DNA of 64,000 bases from Siphonodentalium dalli (lineage: Eukaryota > Mollusca > Scaphopoda > Gadilida > Siphonodentaliidae). Positions 23,554 to 33,979 of the stretch are shown one piece after another; the first letter of the stretch is position 1, and the number at the start of each line of letters is the position of its first letter. Position numbers and translations under genes: made by a program. Below the pieces are notes generated by a model. It worked only from the letters and a program-made list of their open reading frames with translations, did not search any database and was not told the origin of the DNA. The stretch lies in NCBI GenBank assembly GCA_032622095.1, contig CP136061.1:4520505-4584504 (forward strand), written 5' to 3'.

Positions 23554-26500
23554 ATGTCTAATGTGCGCCATCTATGTATATCATTATTGTTTGTATTCAT
23601 ATTCGATTACCGTACACGAAATCAATACCATACCAGCTTATCGTATCCCACCAAGCTTAAATATATGGAGAACATGACATTAAATTTCCATACCTGGAAT
23701 TGTACGGGAATTATGTCATCAGGTGCATATATCACAGAACTAATGAGAAATGGTCATTATGACATTATGGGTCTAAGTGAGCATTGGTTATACCAAACCA
23801 ATGTATATTTTCTCGGAATGCTGGGGTCCAATAATGAATATCATGCTGTCTGCGATTATAGCCAACAAGTTCCCATCCATACCATAAAGCCAGGTAGACC
23901 CAAGGGCGGTGTGGCACTAATGTGGAACAACAGGCTGTCACACTGTATATGTCCGCTTGACATAGCAGATGATCGCATCATCGGGATTCAATTAAAGCTG
24001 CCAGGTGGGAGCTATTTGTATATCTTCCAAGTTTACTTACCATCCACGAATTATCCCGCTGAAGAATATATAGCATATATAAATACGCTTAGAGATATAT
24101 GCGATATATATAAAATACACGGTAACCTCATCATAATGGGCGATCTAAATGGTAATTTCGATAAATCAGATAAGCGAAACTCAGCATTCATTAAATTTGT
24201 TAAAGCCCTTGAATTGAAATCAGCCAATTATGAGATATCGCCTCGAGCTACTTGTTTACCATTTGGCCAGAGAGGCAAAAATAACGGCACAATAAACGAC
24301 CATATATTGATACCTGATATATTCATACATTTTGTACGCAGTATTGATGTAATGGACGATAACACTATAGATGTGTCAAATCATCGTCCAATATCCGCAA
24401 ATATTTCTTTGCCCGTAGATGATCGCACCATCGGAGGGCTAGATGCTAATGCTGATGGTGGGATCGACTGGAAGCGAGTGAGATCTCACCCAGAAATAAT
24501 CGAAGAGTATCAGAGATATCTTGATACTGAAATTATCAAAGTAAAAAACCGAGACCCCAATTTGTATCGAATTGACGCAGTATGTAGATATGCAGAAATC
24601 GTACAAGCAATTGCAAACGCATCGGTTGCGTGTTTTCCTCGTAAACGTTTCAAACGAAATCTTAAAACCTTCTGGAATGATGAGTTAAAAGCGTTACACG
24701 AAAAAATGCGTGCACATCGGAGAAAATGGATAGAGTCAGGAAGACCCAGAGAACAAAACGAACTCGATTTCGGAACTTATGTTGAGTATAAAGATGCCAA
24801 ATGCAACTTTCGTAGACTCTATAGGAGAGCATCTCATAAACACATGACAGAAGTGGTAAACGAAATAGATGAACGCGCTGAGGTCGACCAAGATTACCTT
24901 TTCCGCATGTTAAACGCGAAAAAAAAAACTTACACGCTAACAAAAATCCATTGTTCGTACACAATGGAACTGTTCTTCGTGAGGAATCTGAAATAACTGA
25001 AGGTTGGGCGACATACTTCGAAAATCTCTACTCGCCGTTATATCAACCGAGCTTTGACTCAGTACAATTTAATCGTGTTAATTCTTTTGTTGACCGAGAA
25101 GTGACCAATACAAGTGCAAGTAAAATTGACAAGAATATCATATTCCCGGTAACAGCCAGCGAACTGGCTGATATTTGTCGAAATCTTAATCGCGGTAAAG
25201 CAGCAGGGTGGGATCTCATCGCAAACGAACATATTATATATGGTGGTCCTGTGTTAATCCAGGCGGTGTCAGACCTACTTACTGATATTATTACAGAACA
25301 GACAGTCCCTGAACATATGAAGCGCGGCGTTATTATTACTTTATATAAAGGAGGGTCCAAACCAAAAACAGATTATGATAGTTATAGAGCAATCACATTG
25401 ATGCCTGTACTTTACAAAATACTTGAAAAAATAATCCAGACTCAATTAGAGCGATATACACCATACTTACTCGAAGTTAACCCATTGCAGCACGGATTCC
25501 AAAAAGGAATAAGTGCAAACATGACCTCCTACTTGATGAGAGAATGCATTTCATACGTATCCGAAAGCAAACAAAATTTTTATTCGTGTTTCCTCGATGT
25601 GTGGAAGGCCTTTGACACCGTCTGGGTAAATGGTCTATTGTACAAACTTTACGAACGCGGGGTACAGGGACATTTGTTCACATTATTATACAACCTTTTG
25701 ACAAATGTATCATGTTCAGTTCGATACCAACATACTTCATCTCAGTGGTTTAAAGTATTACAGGGAGCTAGACAAGGAAGTATATTATCGCCATTTTACT
25801 ATATGATTTACGTAGACGAATTGATCAATCAATTAGCCAGCTCAGGATATGGACTACAAATGTTGTGCATAAATTGCACCAGCCCTACACACGCGGACGA
25901 TATGGTGTTATTGTCCCTCAGTAAAAAGGGATTACAAAAACTTTGTGAAATATGCGTTTCTTACAGTAACACATGGAGGTACAGATATAACCCCAATAAA
26001 TGTTGTATAATTGTTTTAATGAGACAAAAGCGAATTATACTCGTCAAAATCGCACATGGAATCTAGGGGAATCGCAGATCAGGGAGGATACGCGAACAAC
26101 TCATCTGGGGATACCACTCGATAAATACGATTTCAACGGTGCCTTTGTTGAAAATATTTGCGAAAAAACTAGAAGTACATTTATGATGCTCACAAATGCT
26201 GGTATTCATCCGGGTGCTATAACTCCAAAGAGTTGTTCGATTATCTACTCGTCTGTGGTACTTCCGAGGGGATTGTACGGTTCTGAATTACTTTGGAATT
26301 TGTGCCAGAATAACCGTGATCGTCTAGAAAGAACACACCGATTTTGCGTTAAATTTTTCCAGGGTCTACATACACGCACAAAGACAGAAATAGCCCTTGG
26401 GTTAGTCGGTCTGCCTCCACTCATGTCTTTAATCGATAAACTCAAACTATCATTCTTTGGCTCGCTGTGTAATCTGTCGCAAAACAAAACTGTTAAATCT

Positions 26501-27183
26501 ATTTTCTTAACCCATTTGTATCAATATGTCGTGGGGTGCTCAGAGATAAGTGATAAAAATTTCATAGCTGACATGATTACAACACTCCAGAAATATAACA
26601 TGGTCGACTACCTGATAACTTTTATTGATTTACACAAATTCCCGAATAAACTAACATGGAAAAATATATTGAGAGACAAATGGAAAATCGGGTGTTCTGA
26701 AGAGTGGACAGCAATTATAAATGGCGACAATAGACTTGCTCGTTTCGCTGCCATACAACAAGAATTAACCATGTCTCATCTTTGGGGAAAATGTCGATGC
26801 TTCCCAAAATATAAATCATCGTACACGCTTGTTGCTCGCCTTATGGCTATGTTACCTGGTTAGAAACAGGTATGTCCTCTCTGCAGTCGCGAACACAGCG
26901 ACGTTGTTAAACATACCATATGTGAATGCACGTCAATAACATCGGAGAGGAACCTTGTGGAATTCGACATTTTGAACAACTTTGATATCGAATTATACCT
27001 AAAATTCGATAAACTGAGTCCAGAATCTAAAACTCGACTTTTTCTTTCTGGATTATCAGATTTTATGACGATTCCACTGGAATATACGGAAGACCCAATT
27101 AATTTTTTTGTTAAAAAGTCCGCTGATCTATGGAAACGCTATGTTGACTTAATAATATTATCTGAGAATGCAACGAATTAAGC
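23554..27183 (+). pseudogene. LINE ORF2, endonuclease-reverse transcriptase, disrupted
   Basis: ORF2 nicks the target and copies the element RNA there. The first frame (23554-24996) encodes the endonuclease: N49 (TWNCTG), E76 (GLSEHW), Y161, D197/N199 (GDLNG), D249 (NDH) and H277 (SNHRP) all match the expected catalytic set. Within an A-run at about 24917-24928 the frame changes. The next frame (to 26066) holds the RT: GKAAGWD, LITLYKGG-like, the FLDVWKAFDTVW motif A, GARQGSILSP, and the HADDMVL catalytic motif. A second shift near 26010-26020 leads to a third frame ending in an in-frame TAG at 26861-26863. The same frame then continues for about 105 codons with CPLC...H...C (26873-26930), the usual zinc motif, to the final stop near 27181. 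Three lesions make it non-functional as read. Confidence 0.92.
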
Positions 27184-27699
27184 GACATTATCAGCTCCAG
27201 CACGTCAGTGAAGGTTGACATATTCAATATACAACTAAAGGAAATATACATGCATACATGTATTATAACAGCTATGTTCGGTGGGCGTTATTCGCAAATA
27301 CCACACACTTATGGCACCAAATGGTCGCAAAACATTGAGGTTGTTTTCGGCGATACGTTTACCCGATAATGCTTGGATTACATTTACATCGACAATCATT
27401 TTATGTATATGTGCATGTAGATCATGCATTATAGATTCGTGTAAGCTCACATGGTGCATACAATGTGTATGTAATCGATCATGACCGCGCCAATGTTCTA
27501 CTTGCATTGTATCCCTAACATACTTGTGTAAATTTCCGAATCTGATTATGTATGTCTTACATTTTGCTGCACTCCGATTGGAGATGTCATGAACTTATAT
27601 TGACATCTTGGCCTAATCTGTGCTAGACCGGAGTAGCATCCATGCATGGTGTGTAGTAATACTCGATAGTTGTGTGAGTGTATGTGGGCTAAGGTGTGT
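27184..27699. other. LINE 3' flank, no gene seen
   Basis: Probably includes the LINE 3' untranslated region. No polyadenylate tail is visible; the next clear feature is a microsatellite. Short reading frames on both strands lack domains. Confidence 0.4.
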
Positions 27700-27786
27700 G
27701 TGCGATATATATATATGTATATGTGTGTATATGTGTATGTATATGTATGCATGTATGTGTGTATATATATATGTATATGTATGTAC

Positions 27787-27841
<55 letters not shown>

Positions 27842-27876
27842 GGTATATGTATATGTATGTGGGGATATATATATAA
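27700..27876. repeat. TATATG/GT/AT microsatellite
   Basis: Imperfect TATATGTG/TATG repeats passing into an uninterrupted (AT) run at about 27797-27835. Translated frames here are only alternating Tyr/Ile/Val/Cys strings. Confidence 0.95.
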
Positions 27877-27879
27877 TAA

Positions 27880-28170
27880 TAATGTATAGCATTTTTAAAG
27901 CGCCTTATCCCATGAGGCCCAAAGCGCTCAATGATACAACAAATGACCGAGCTCCAGCACATTTAAACACATATACGCATGTACACACAAACAATAACTA
28001 CAATGAAATAAATCAAACAATTCATATACAAATCAGGATGAAGGCTGTGAGTATTGTATAAAACAATGCAGGAAATGTGTGCTCAGCTTTGGTCGTCGTC
28101 GTTGCCATAGTGAAGTTTAAACAGATACGTTTTGAGTTCTGTTTTGAAAGATTCCAAAGTAGCAAAATTC
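27880..28170 (+). repeat. interspersed repeat fragment with AAAGCGCC...AAAGCGCT motif
   Basis: The segment starts TATAGCATTTTTAAAGCGCC and continues GAGGCCCAAAGCGCTCAATG, then about 150 bp later GTTTAAACAGATACGTTTTG. This layout, two AAAGCGC words around a short loop followed by an A/C-rich stretch, is familiar from dispersed repeats of marine invertebrates. I cannot name the family. It lies between two microsatellites, which often mark element ends. Confidence 0.5.
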
Positions 28171-28312
28171 CTATATGTGTGTATATATGTGTGTTTGTAT
28201 ATGTATGAGTGTGTATGTATGTATGTATATATATATATATATAATATATGTATATATGTATATGTATATATACATATATATAGAGGGAGGGAGAGAGAGA
28301 GAGAGAGAGATG
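28171..28312. repeat. TATG/AT microsatellite ending in a GA run
   Basis: Imperfect GTATATGTGTG/TATG repeats, an AT run (28227-28243) and a GAGAGA run (28282-28310). Confidence 0.93.
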
Positions 28313-28778
28313 TCAGGCACGCTTTGAAATAAGAATTGTTCGATTTACAATATTGCTATATTTTTATCATTTCATTGTGAATAAATAATATATGGCGCTA
28401 TGTCCTATGTGCTTATATTGCCATTTTTGTGTTGATATATTTGTTTTTGTGTGAATTAATTGTATATGTATCAATGATCTCCCATGAGGAGGAAATAAAG
28501 ATATATATATATATATATTATTAATTTAATGGAAGTTGATGTGGTATAACTGTACCACGTGTACCGTATTATTAACTTAGTATGAGTCCTGGGATATTTC
28601 AGAACTTAGAAATATGATTTTACTACTGGTACTTAGAGTAATTAAGTGCATTTAGGGATAGCCTATGATACGATTGGTAAGATTAGTTTATAGAATTGAT
28701 GTAAATCCATACGTCGGCGCCTGATAACTTATTCATAGCCTCTCGTTGCAAATAGAGATATAGTGGTGTTCTGGATAC
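28313..28778. other. no gene seen
   Basis: AT-rich flank of the next element, with a short AT run at 28501-28519. Ends with the target duplication of the downstream element at 28779-28784. Confidence 0.4.
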
Positions 28779-28784
28779 GCAAGG

Positions 28785-29252
28785 TGATGATGATAAGGCC
28801 CCCAGTTGGTGGTATTTCAGGAACGATAACTCTATCCGAAGTACACGACCTATATTCTCAGCAGTACTCCTGTTGGTGTTAGTCTAGACAGTTTGACCTA
28901 TATTCTCCGCCCACGCATTGCATCATGGTGTATGTGTATACCGGTTGGGCATGTCCAAAAAAATTCAAAAACTTCAAAAATTTCAAAAATTTCACAAATT
29001 TCAAAAAAATTCAAAAATTAAACAAAATTCAGGATTTAGTCATAAATGTGACCCGCCATATCAAATCCAGTCGGAAGTCGGGATTTTTTTATCCTGTGCC
29101 AATGCATTCTCTTATATATGCGAGTCGACAAGCCGCCGGCGGCGGCGGCGGCCGTAATGCGCATGTCAACGCCGCTGCAACCGGCGGCGGCGGCGGCAGC
29201 AACTAAATAATCCTATGGCATGCAAAGAAATTGGCGGCGGCGGCGGTGTTTG

Positions 29253-29304
<52 letters not shown>

Positions 29305-29411
29305 ATTGATATTAATATGTTTGCCAATAATTTACACATCCATGAACCTATCTGAAAACATTATGGTTCATTGTCAACATTTTTGACGAGTAATGGTCAA
29401 TATTTAGACAT
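28785..29411 (+). repeat. left terminal inverted repeat of the Bcl-2-like element
   Basis: In order from outside: a 160-bp unique-looking end; GGGCATGTCC; a run of 9-mers of TTCAAAAAC/T type (28960-29025); a GTGACCCGCCATATC block; (GGC)n tracts (about 29132-29153, 29181-29200 and 29232-29245); an AT run (29258-29300); and a block ending GTCAACATTTTTGAC. The innermost 25 bp or so (29387-29411) are an inverted copy of the last codons of the internal gene. Confidence 0.85.
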
Positions 29412-29534
29412 GCGTATGCCGCTCTCACCCCCCTCCCCTCCGCGCGCGCGCCAATTTCACCAAAGATCAATGTCGGCACATTTAACATCTAAAATTAGAA
29501 ATGAAACGTGTCGGAACACGTTAATATCATGCAT

Positions 29535-29582
29535 TTTGATTGGTTAGCTGGCTCAACATAATAAAGGGACTGCTGATATTTT
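29535..29582 (+). promoter_or_regulatory. candidate promoter of the Bcl-2-like gene
   Basis: A GATTGG box (inverted CCAAT) at about 29538 is followed by a TATA-like AACATAATAAAGG at about 29555-29567, 16-28 bp ahead of the ATG. Both lie inside the unique core, not in the arms. The TATA-like word is close to the ATG, so the leader would be very short. No experimental support. Confidence 0.4.
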
Positions 29583-30116
29583 ATGTCTGACGTAGAAGGG
29601 AACAAAAATAATAATCGATACACAGCTCAAGAAATTGAACAGTATGGAAGTTGGCACAGTTACGAAATATTTGATGAAAGTTATGTCAGACATATCATTC
29701 TGAGAAACGGCTTTCATTACCCAGACACTAATAACTTTTATTTAGAGTTAGATGAAATACGTGACTGTACCAGAAGAATACTTCAAAAGCTGGAAAATTA
29801 TAACATGTGGCTGTTAAATGAGCTGACAGGGAAATTGGACAGTTACGATAGGGATCATTTTCCCTATATATTTAGTGACTTGTTGGACAATATATTTCGG
29901 GAAGATGGCCCCTACACATGGGAGAGATTAATGGCTGCATTCCTGTTCACAGGAACAATGTGTTTAAAAGCATACAAAGACAACGACTTCTCATTGGTCA
30001 GCGAAATTATGCAATGGGCACACACTATCGTGACATTATACACTGACCAATGGGTCGAACGGGAAGGCAGTTGGGATAATTTCTTCCAGGAATGTCTAAA
30101 TATTGACAATTACTAG
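29583..30116 (+). CDS. Bcl-2-family-like protein, 177 residues
   Basis: Bcl-2 proteins control mitochondrial apoptosis by binding BH3 helices of partners in a groove built by BH1-BH3. Residues 108-130 (DGPYTWERLMAAFLFTGTMC and on) fit BH1: W113 and R115 sit where the family has the Trp and the Arg that salt-bridges the BH3 Asp, followed by the hydrophobic AFLFTG helix. Residues 157-168 (WVEREGSWDNFF) fit BH2: W157, G162, W164 and F167 are all in place. Residues 89-107 match the helix before BH1 (HFPYIFSDLLDNIFREDG), and 31-46 look like the BH4 helix. No convincing BH3 is visible. The usual BH1 Gly after Trp is Glu114. The chain ends nine residues after BH2 with no membrane tail. It is intronless, like virus-carried Bcl-2 homologues. 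The start is the first ATG after a CCAAT/TATA-like region. Pro- or anti-death activity cannot be read from sequence. Confidence 0.83.
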   Translation: MSDVEGNKNNNRYTAQEIEQYGSWHSYEIFDESYVRHIILRNGFHYPDTNNFYLELDEIRDCTRRILQKLENYNMWLLNELTGKLDSYDRDHFPYIFSDLLDNIFREDGPYTWERLMAAFLFTGTMCLKAYKDNDFSLVSEIMQWAHTIVTLYTDQWVEREGSWDNFFQECLNIDNY

Positions 30117-31140
30117 TCAAAAATGTTGACAATGAACCATAATGTTTTCAGATCGGTTCATGGATGTGTAAATTATTGGCAAACATATTAATATCAATTG
30201 TGTATATATATATATATATCCGCAAACGCCGCCGCCGCCGCCGCCGCCAATTTCTTTGCATGCCATAGGATTATGTAGTTGCCGCCGCCGCCGCCGCCGG
30301 CGGCCGCGGCGTTGACATGCGCATTACGGCCGCCGCCGCCGCCGGCGGCTGGTCAACTCGCATATATAAGAGAATGCACTGGCACAGAATAAAAAAATCC
30401 CGACTTCCAACTGGATTTGATATGGCGGGTCACATTTATGACTAAATCCTAAATTTTGTTTAAGTTTTTTGAAATTTGTGAAATTTGTGAAGTTTTTGAA
30501 GTTTTTGAAATTTTTGAAGTTTTTGAAATTTTTGAATGTTTTTTGAAGTTTTTGAAATACTTGAACTTTTTGAACTTTTTGAACTTTTTGAACTTTTTGA
30601 ACTTTTTGAACTTTTTGAACTTTTTGAACTTTTTGAAATTTTTTGGACATGCCCAACCGGTATACACATAGACCATGCTGCAATGCGTGGGCGGAGAATA
30701 TAGGTCAAACTGTCAAACCGACTAACACTATGTCGACTCGAAAAAATATAAGAGAATGCACTGGCACAGGATAAAAAAATCCCGACTTCCGACTGGATTT
30801 GATATGGCGGGTCACATTTATGACTAAATCCTGAATTTTGTTTAAGTTTTTTGAAATTTGTGAAATTTGTGAAATTTTTGAAGTTTTTGAAATTTTTGAA
30901 GTTTTTGAAATTTTTGAAATTTTTTGAAATTTTTGAAATTTTTGAAATTTTTGAACTTTTTGAATTTTTTTGGACATGCCCAACCGGTATACACATATAC
31001 CATGATGCAATGCGTGGGCGGAGAATACAGGTCAAACTGTCTAGACTAACACCAACAGGAGTACTGCTGAGAATATAGGTCGTGTACTTCGGATAGAGTT
31101 ATCGTTCCTGAAATACCACCAACTGGGGGCCTTATCATCA
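30092..31140 (-). repeat. right terminal inverted repeat, with internal duplication
   Basis: Inverse of the left arm, but longer because the module from the GGC tract edge through the 9-mer run and GGACATGCCCAACCGG to the GTCAAACTGTC block occurs twice (about 30365-30715 and 30750-31035). The inner copy has a longer TTTTTGAAC run (about 8 perfect 9-mers at 30563-30635). The innermost end overlaps the last eight codons and stop of the internal gene. Confidence 0.85.
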
Positions 31141-31430
31141 GCAAGGAGTGTAAACTAGAAAGTAATATGTTAATACAATAGGACAAGTTACTGACTTATG
31201 CAGAAATATATTGGATCAATTCCTCTGGTAGCAGAACAATTACCGGAGCGTTTGACCGACGGCTTGATATTCCGAAGGTCCGTTAGTCGGAAGGTTCAAT
31301 TGTTGGGTTGAAAATATACACTGCGAATACAGTCAAAATGATTCCATAGTCCGATATTCTGAGAGTGATTTGAATGAAGTGAAATAAATCAATGAAATAA
31401 CTAGAAATAACGAGACAAAGGGTCACATGC
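31141..31430. other. right flank of the element
   Basis: Begins with the target duplication GCAAGG (31141-31146). No gene seen. Confidence 0.5.
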
Positions 31431-31520
31431 AAATGTGAACACTACCATGGCAACGTATATAAATGTGAATACTACCATGTCGACGCATATAAATGTGAAC
31501 ACTACCACGTCGACGCATAT
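31431..31520. repeat. 30-bp tandem repeat, three copies
   Basis: Copies at 31431-31460, 31461-31490 and 31491-31520, each AAATGTGAACACTACCATGT followed by CGACGCATAT with one to three changes. Confidence 0.95.
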
Positions 31521-33045
31521 AAACATTTATCACATAAGTAGCCCCTACATCCGGCCTAATATTATTTAGTAAGATACACGGGTATTATCGGCACACACAT
31601 TGATATAAGAGCTTAGCGCAATGATAACGATGTCAATGCCGGAAGTTTAGTATTATGTTAATTAGAATATAATTATGATATTCAATTCGTGTTGGGCTAT
31701 TTGGTGTTGGCTGTGAGATAAGCAAGGTAAAACACTTTTGTTAGCACGAAAAGACACATTTATAATGCAACTATATTATGTCTTGAAGGTGTATTTACTT
31801 CCTCTTTGGTTGTGATAAGGGTATCCAACCGTTTCAAGATCGTTTTCCTCCCTTGGTAAAATGTGATTATGTGGTAACGTGGATCTCAAATGCACTCAGT
31901 TCATAAATTGTGTATATAATTGCGACTAATCAGACATCCTGTATATATCACATACATGTAGCTAAGTCGAATGGCACACATATTTCTGTCAGTTTTATTT
32001 TTGACAATGTTCGATGAAGACATATGTTAACAACCTGGACTATTTATTTGTAATTGGAGTGGTTGCCTTGATATTTTGGTTTTATGGTGGCGGAATTAAT
32101 GAATTTGTTTAATTGTTATCACCTGAATAGCACTGTTAGTATATATTGTTGTCTGGTCAATTGCTATCAAAAGGTAACTTGTCTGACATACGATATATGA
32201 AGAGGGAATTTGCTATATCATGCGAGGTAGCTATGTCTCATATTAATCTTTCAAACTGAGTTCTCCCTTTTGAATGACATAAACTAATGTATGTATGCGC
32301 ACGAGCTCTGATGCGTATTATATATACACACTAACATGTGTATACGCTGCCTGGGTTCAGAAAGATTTATATATTAAGTCAGGCGGCATTTAAAATTATG
32401 TGAATCAGCGAACAGATGACATGACCTGCTGCCAAGTTACATGTATCAAAGTATATCGGTACATAACATAGGCACTAACTATATATAAACATACATGTAT
32501 AGTATAAAACAACACATTTTTGAATCGAAATTCTTACCCACCTCTTGCCTATGTTTTAAAACATGTAGCACGCGTAGATGGATTACACACCAGGGAGTAT
32601 TTGCGTTCGATATGGCGAAACTCTCTCAGAAAGTATAAAATGGAACAAAATACTCCTTACTGGAAATATTAATTGTTTTTGAATCATCATTTAAACACAT
32701 AATCTTGACTAAGTTGTGTGGGTATAAATTTGAATTAAATATATGGTATTTTCTAAGGTGTTACTAGTTAAATGTCTTTGTGTTTTGTCCCTAAATAGTT
32801 GCACTCAACTTGTGTTACATGATGCGTATCTATATTCTTCATAATCACATACCTACCACAATGTTACTAATTTGACCAATCTTATATATGAAACTGGGAG
32901 AGCCCCGAGTTCTGCACGGCGTATCCATTGAATAGCATCCATACTCATGGACATCTTCTGTAAGAGCCCAAAATCTAACAAAATTACTGTATTGTCTGTG
33001 TTGATATCAATTCAGTTAAATGTATTTGTCACATACTTATGGTTA
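31521..33045. other. no gene seen
   Basis: AT-rich, apparently single-copy sequence. No long reading frame, domain, RNA gene or clear repeat. Confidence 0.45.
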
Positions 33046-33360
33046 AGGGATCGCGGTGTGGCTCGGTCGGTAAGGGGTACATATCCAAAGCTATTCGCCC
33101 TTCAGTGATGGCGATACGGGTTCAAATCCACATGTTTTCATATTGGACTTTGTAACTCGAAATCGTTATATGGTAGAGTTGCCATTTACTCGCCGATTGC
33201 CGGTGGTTTGCCGCCCATGGTCGAATAGTTAATGAGCTATTGAAATCACTCTTATATTAGCCGTAAGTGTGTGGATATCCTCCACGACTAAAACTGGCAA
33301 TGTCGTGATATGGCCTTAGTTGATGAAAGCGACATTAAACCTCAATCAATCAATCGATCA
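33046..33360 (+). repeat. tRNA-derived SINE
   Basis: An A box TGGCTCGGTCGG (33059-33070) and a B box GGTTCAAATCC (33119-33129) are spaced as in an internal RNA polymerase III promoter. The head does not fold into a full tRNA and has no anticodon arm I can identify. The body runs about 200 bp and ends GACATTAAACCTCAATCAATCAATCGATCAA, a simple tail typical of molluscan SINEs. No clean target duplication is visible. Confidence 0.75.
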
Positions 33361-33519
33361 ACTGAGGCTTAATTGTACAAATACCGGTATTGTGAGAAAA
33401 ATTTATTTAGTTATTTTTATTATTGGCTTTTTGAGAAATTGTCGTAATAAGGTATCGGTATTTGATGTGATAGCACATATACTTTAATTCGTCAACAACA
33501 TTTAGTTAGATATTCAAAT

Positions 33520-33910
33520 TCGAAAAATGGGCATAGCTCCATCATAAAAGGTCGGACTGAACCAAAATTCGAATTTGACCTGTATTTTCATGTTATTAAT
33601 CCACATAATCATTTTAATTTGATAGGTATCCATGTAATCATAACATATATTATCATCCGGATAAAAAGTTGATAAGAAACTCTGCCAGAAATGGTCGGAT
33701 CGAATCAAAATTCAATGGTCGGATCGAATCCAAATTCAAACTTGGTCGGAACTTTCTCATATGAAGGCCAAATACCATGCTTCATCAAATTCTGTCAAAT
33801 ACTATAATTCATATTGACATCCGGACAACAATCTAATCGGCAAATTATAAGCCAAACAAGAGACATAACTCCGTCAGTACTGGTCAGAGCGCACCTTAAT
33901 TAAGACGGAC
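33520..33910. repeat. three diverged copies of a CATAACTCC...GGTCGG repeat
   Basis: Related blocks lie near 33527 (CATAGCTCCATCATAAAAGG then TCGGACTGAACCAAAATTCG), 33680 (ACTCTGCCAGAAATGGTCGG then ATCGAATC...AAATTC, with an extra short duplication at 33697-33752) and 33860 (CATAACTCCGTCAGTACTGG). Spacing is about 155-180 bp. Non-coding. Confidence 0.65.
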
Positions 33911-33979
33911 GGATACCGTTCAATTCTATAGTCTCCCGAATTTATTTTTCTGTCAACAATTTTAACAATCAGCATCAGA

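Larger units (their letters stand above)
21853..27183 (+). mobile_element. near-complete non-LTR retrotransposon (LINE)
   Basis: Two consecutive coding regions in LINE order: a coiled-coil ORF1 (21853-23474) and an ORF2 with apurinic-like endonuclease, reverse transcriptase and a C-terminal CCHC-type zinc motif (23554-27183). The boundaries given are those of coding sequence; true 5' and 3' ends are not resolved. An APE-type endonuclease with an ADD-type catalytic motif points to the Jockey/CR1/L2 range of clades; the exact clade is not decided. Damage is limited to one frameshift in ORF1, two in ORF2 and one in-frame TAG, so the copy is defective but fairly young. Confidence 0.93.
28785..31140. 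mobile_element. 2.36-kb inverted-repeat element carrying a Bcl-2-like gene
   Basis: The left end starts TGATGATGATAAGGCCCCCA and the right end finishes with the inverse, TGGGGGCCTTATCATCA (31124-31140). GCAAGG lies directly outside both ends (28779-28784 and 31141-31146), a perfect 6-bp target duplication. The arms (28785-29411 and 30092-31140) agree over their whole length, apart from an internal duplication on the right, and enclose one gene at 29583-30116. No transposase or integrase is present, so it must be moved in trans. Six-base duplications are made by Maverick/Polinton integrases and a few other families; assignment to any of them is inference. A cargo gene with only inverted repeats around it is an unusual architecture. 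Confidence 0.85.

Noticed and set aside
28960-29025. Heat-shock-element array from repeated TTC words
   Set aside because: Heat-shock elements need alternating GAA and TTC at 5-bp steps; here TTC repeats in one orientation every 9 bp.
30449-31035. Lys/Phe-rich and Ser/Lys-rich frames
   Set aside because: Translations of the TTTTTGAAC 9-mer run in the element arm.
33046-33130. A tRNA gene at the A/B-box pair
   Set aside because: No acceptor stem or anticodon arm can be drawn; the 3' extension and simple tail fit a SINE.
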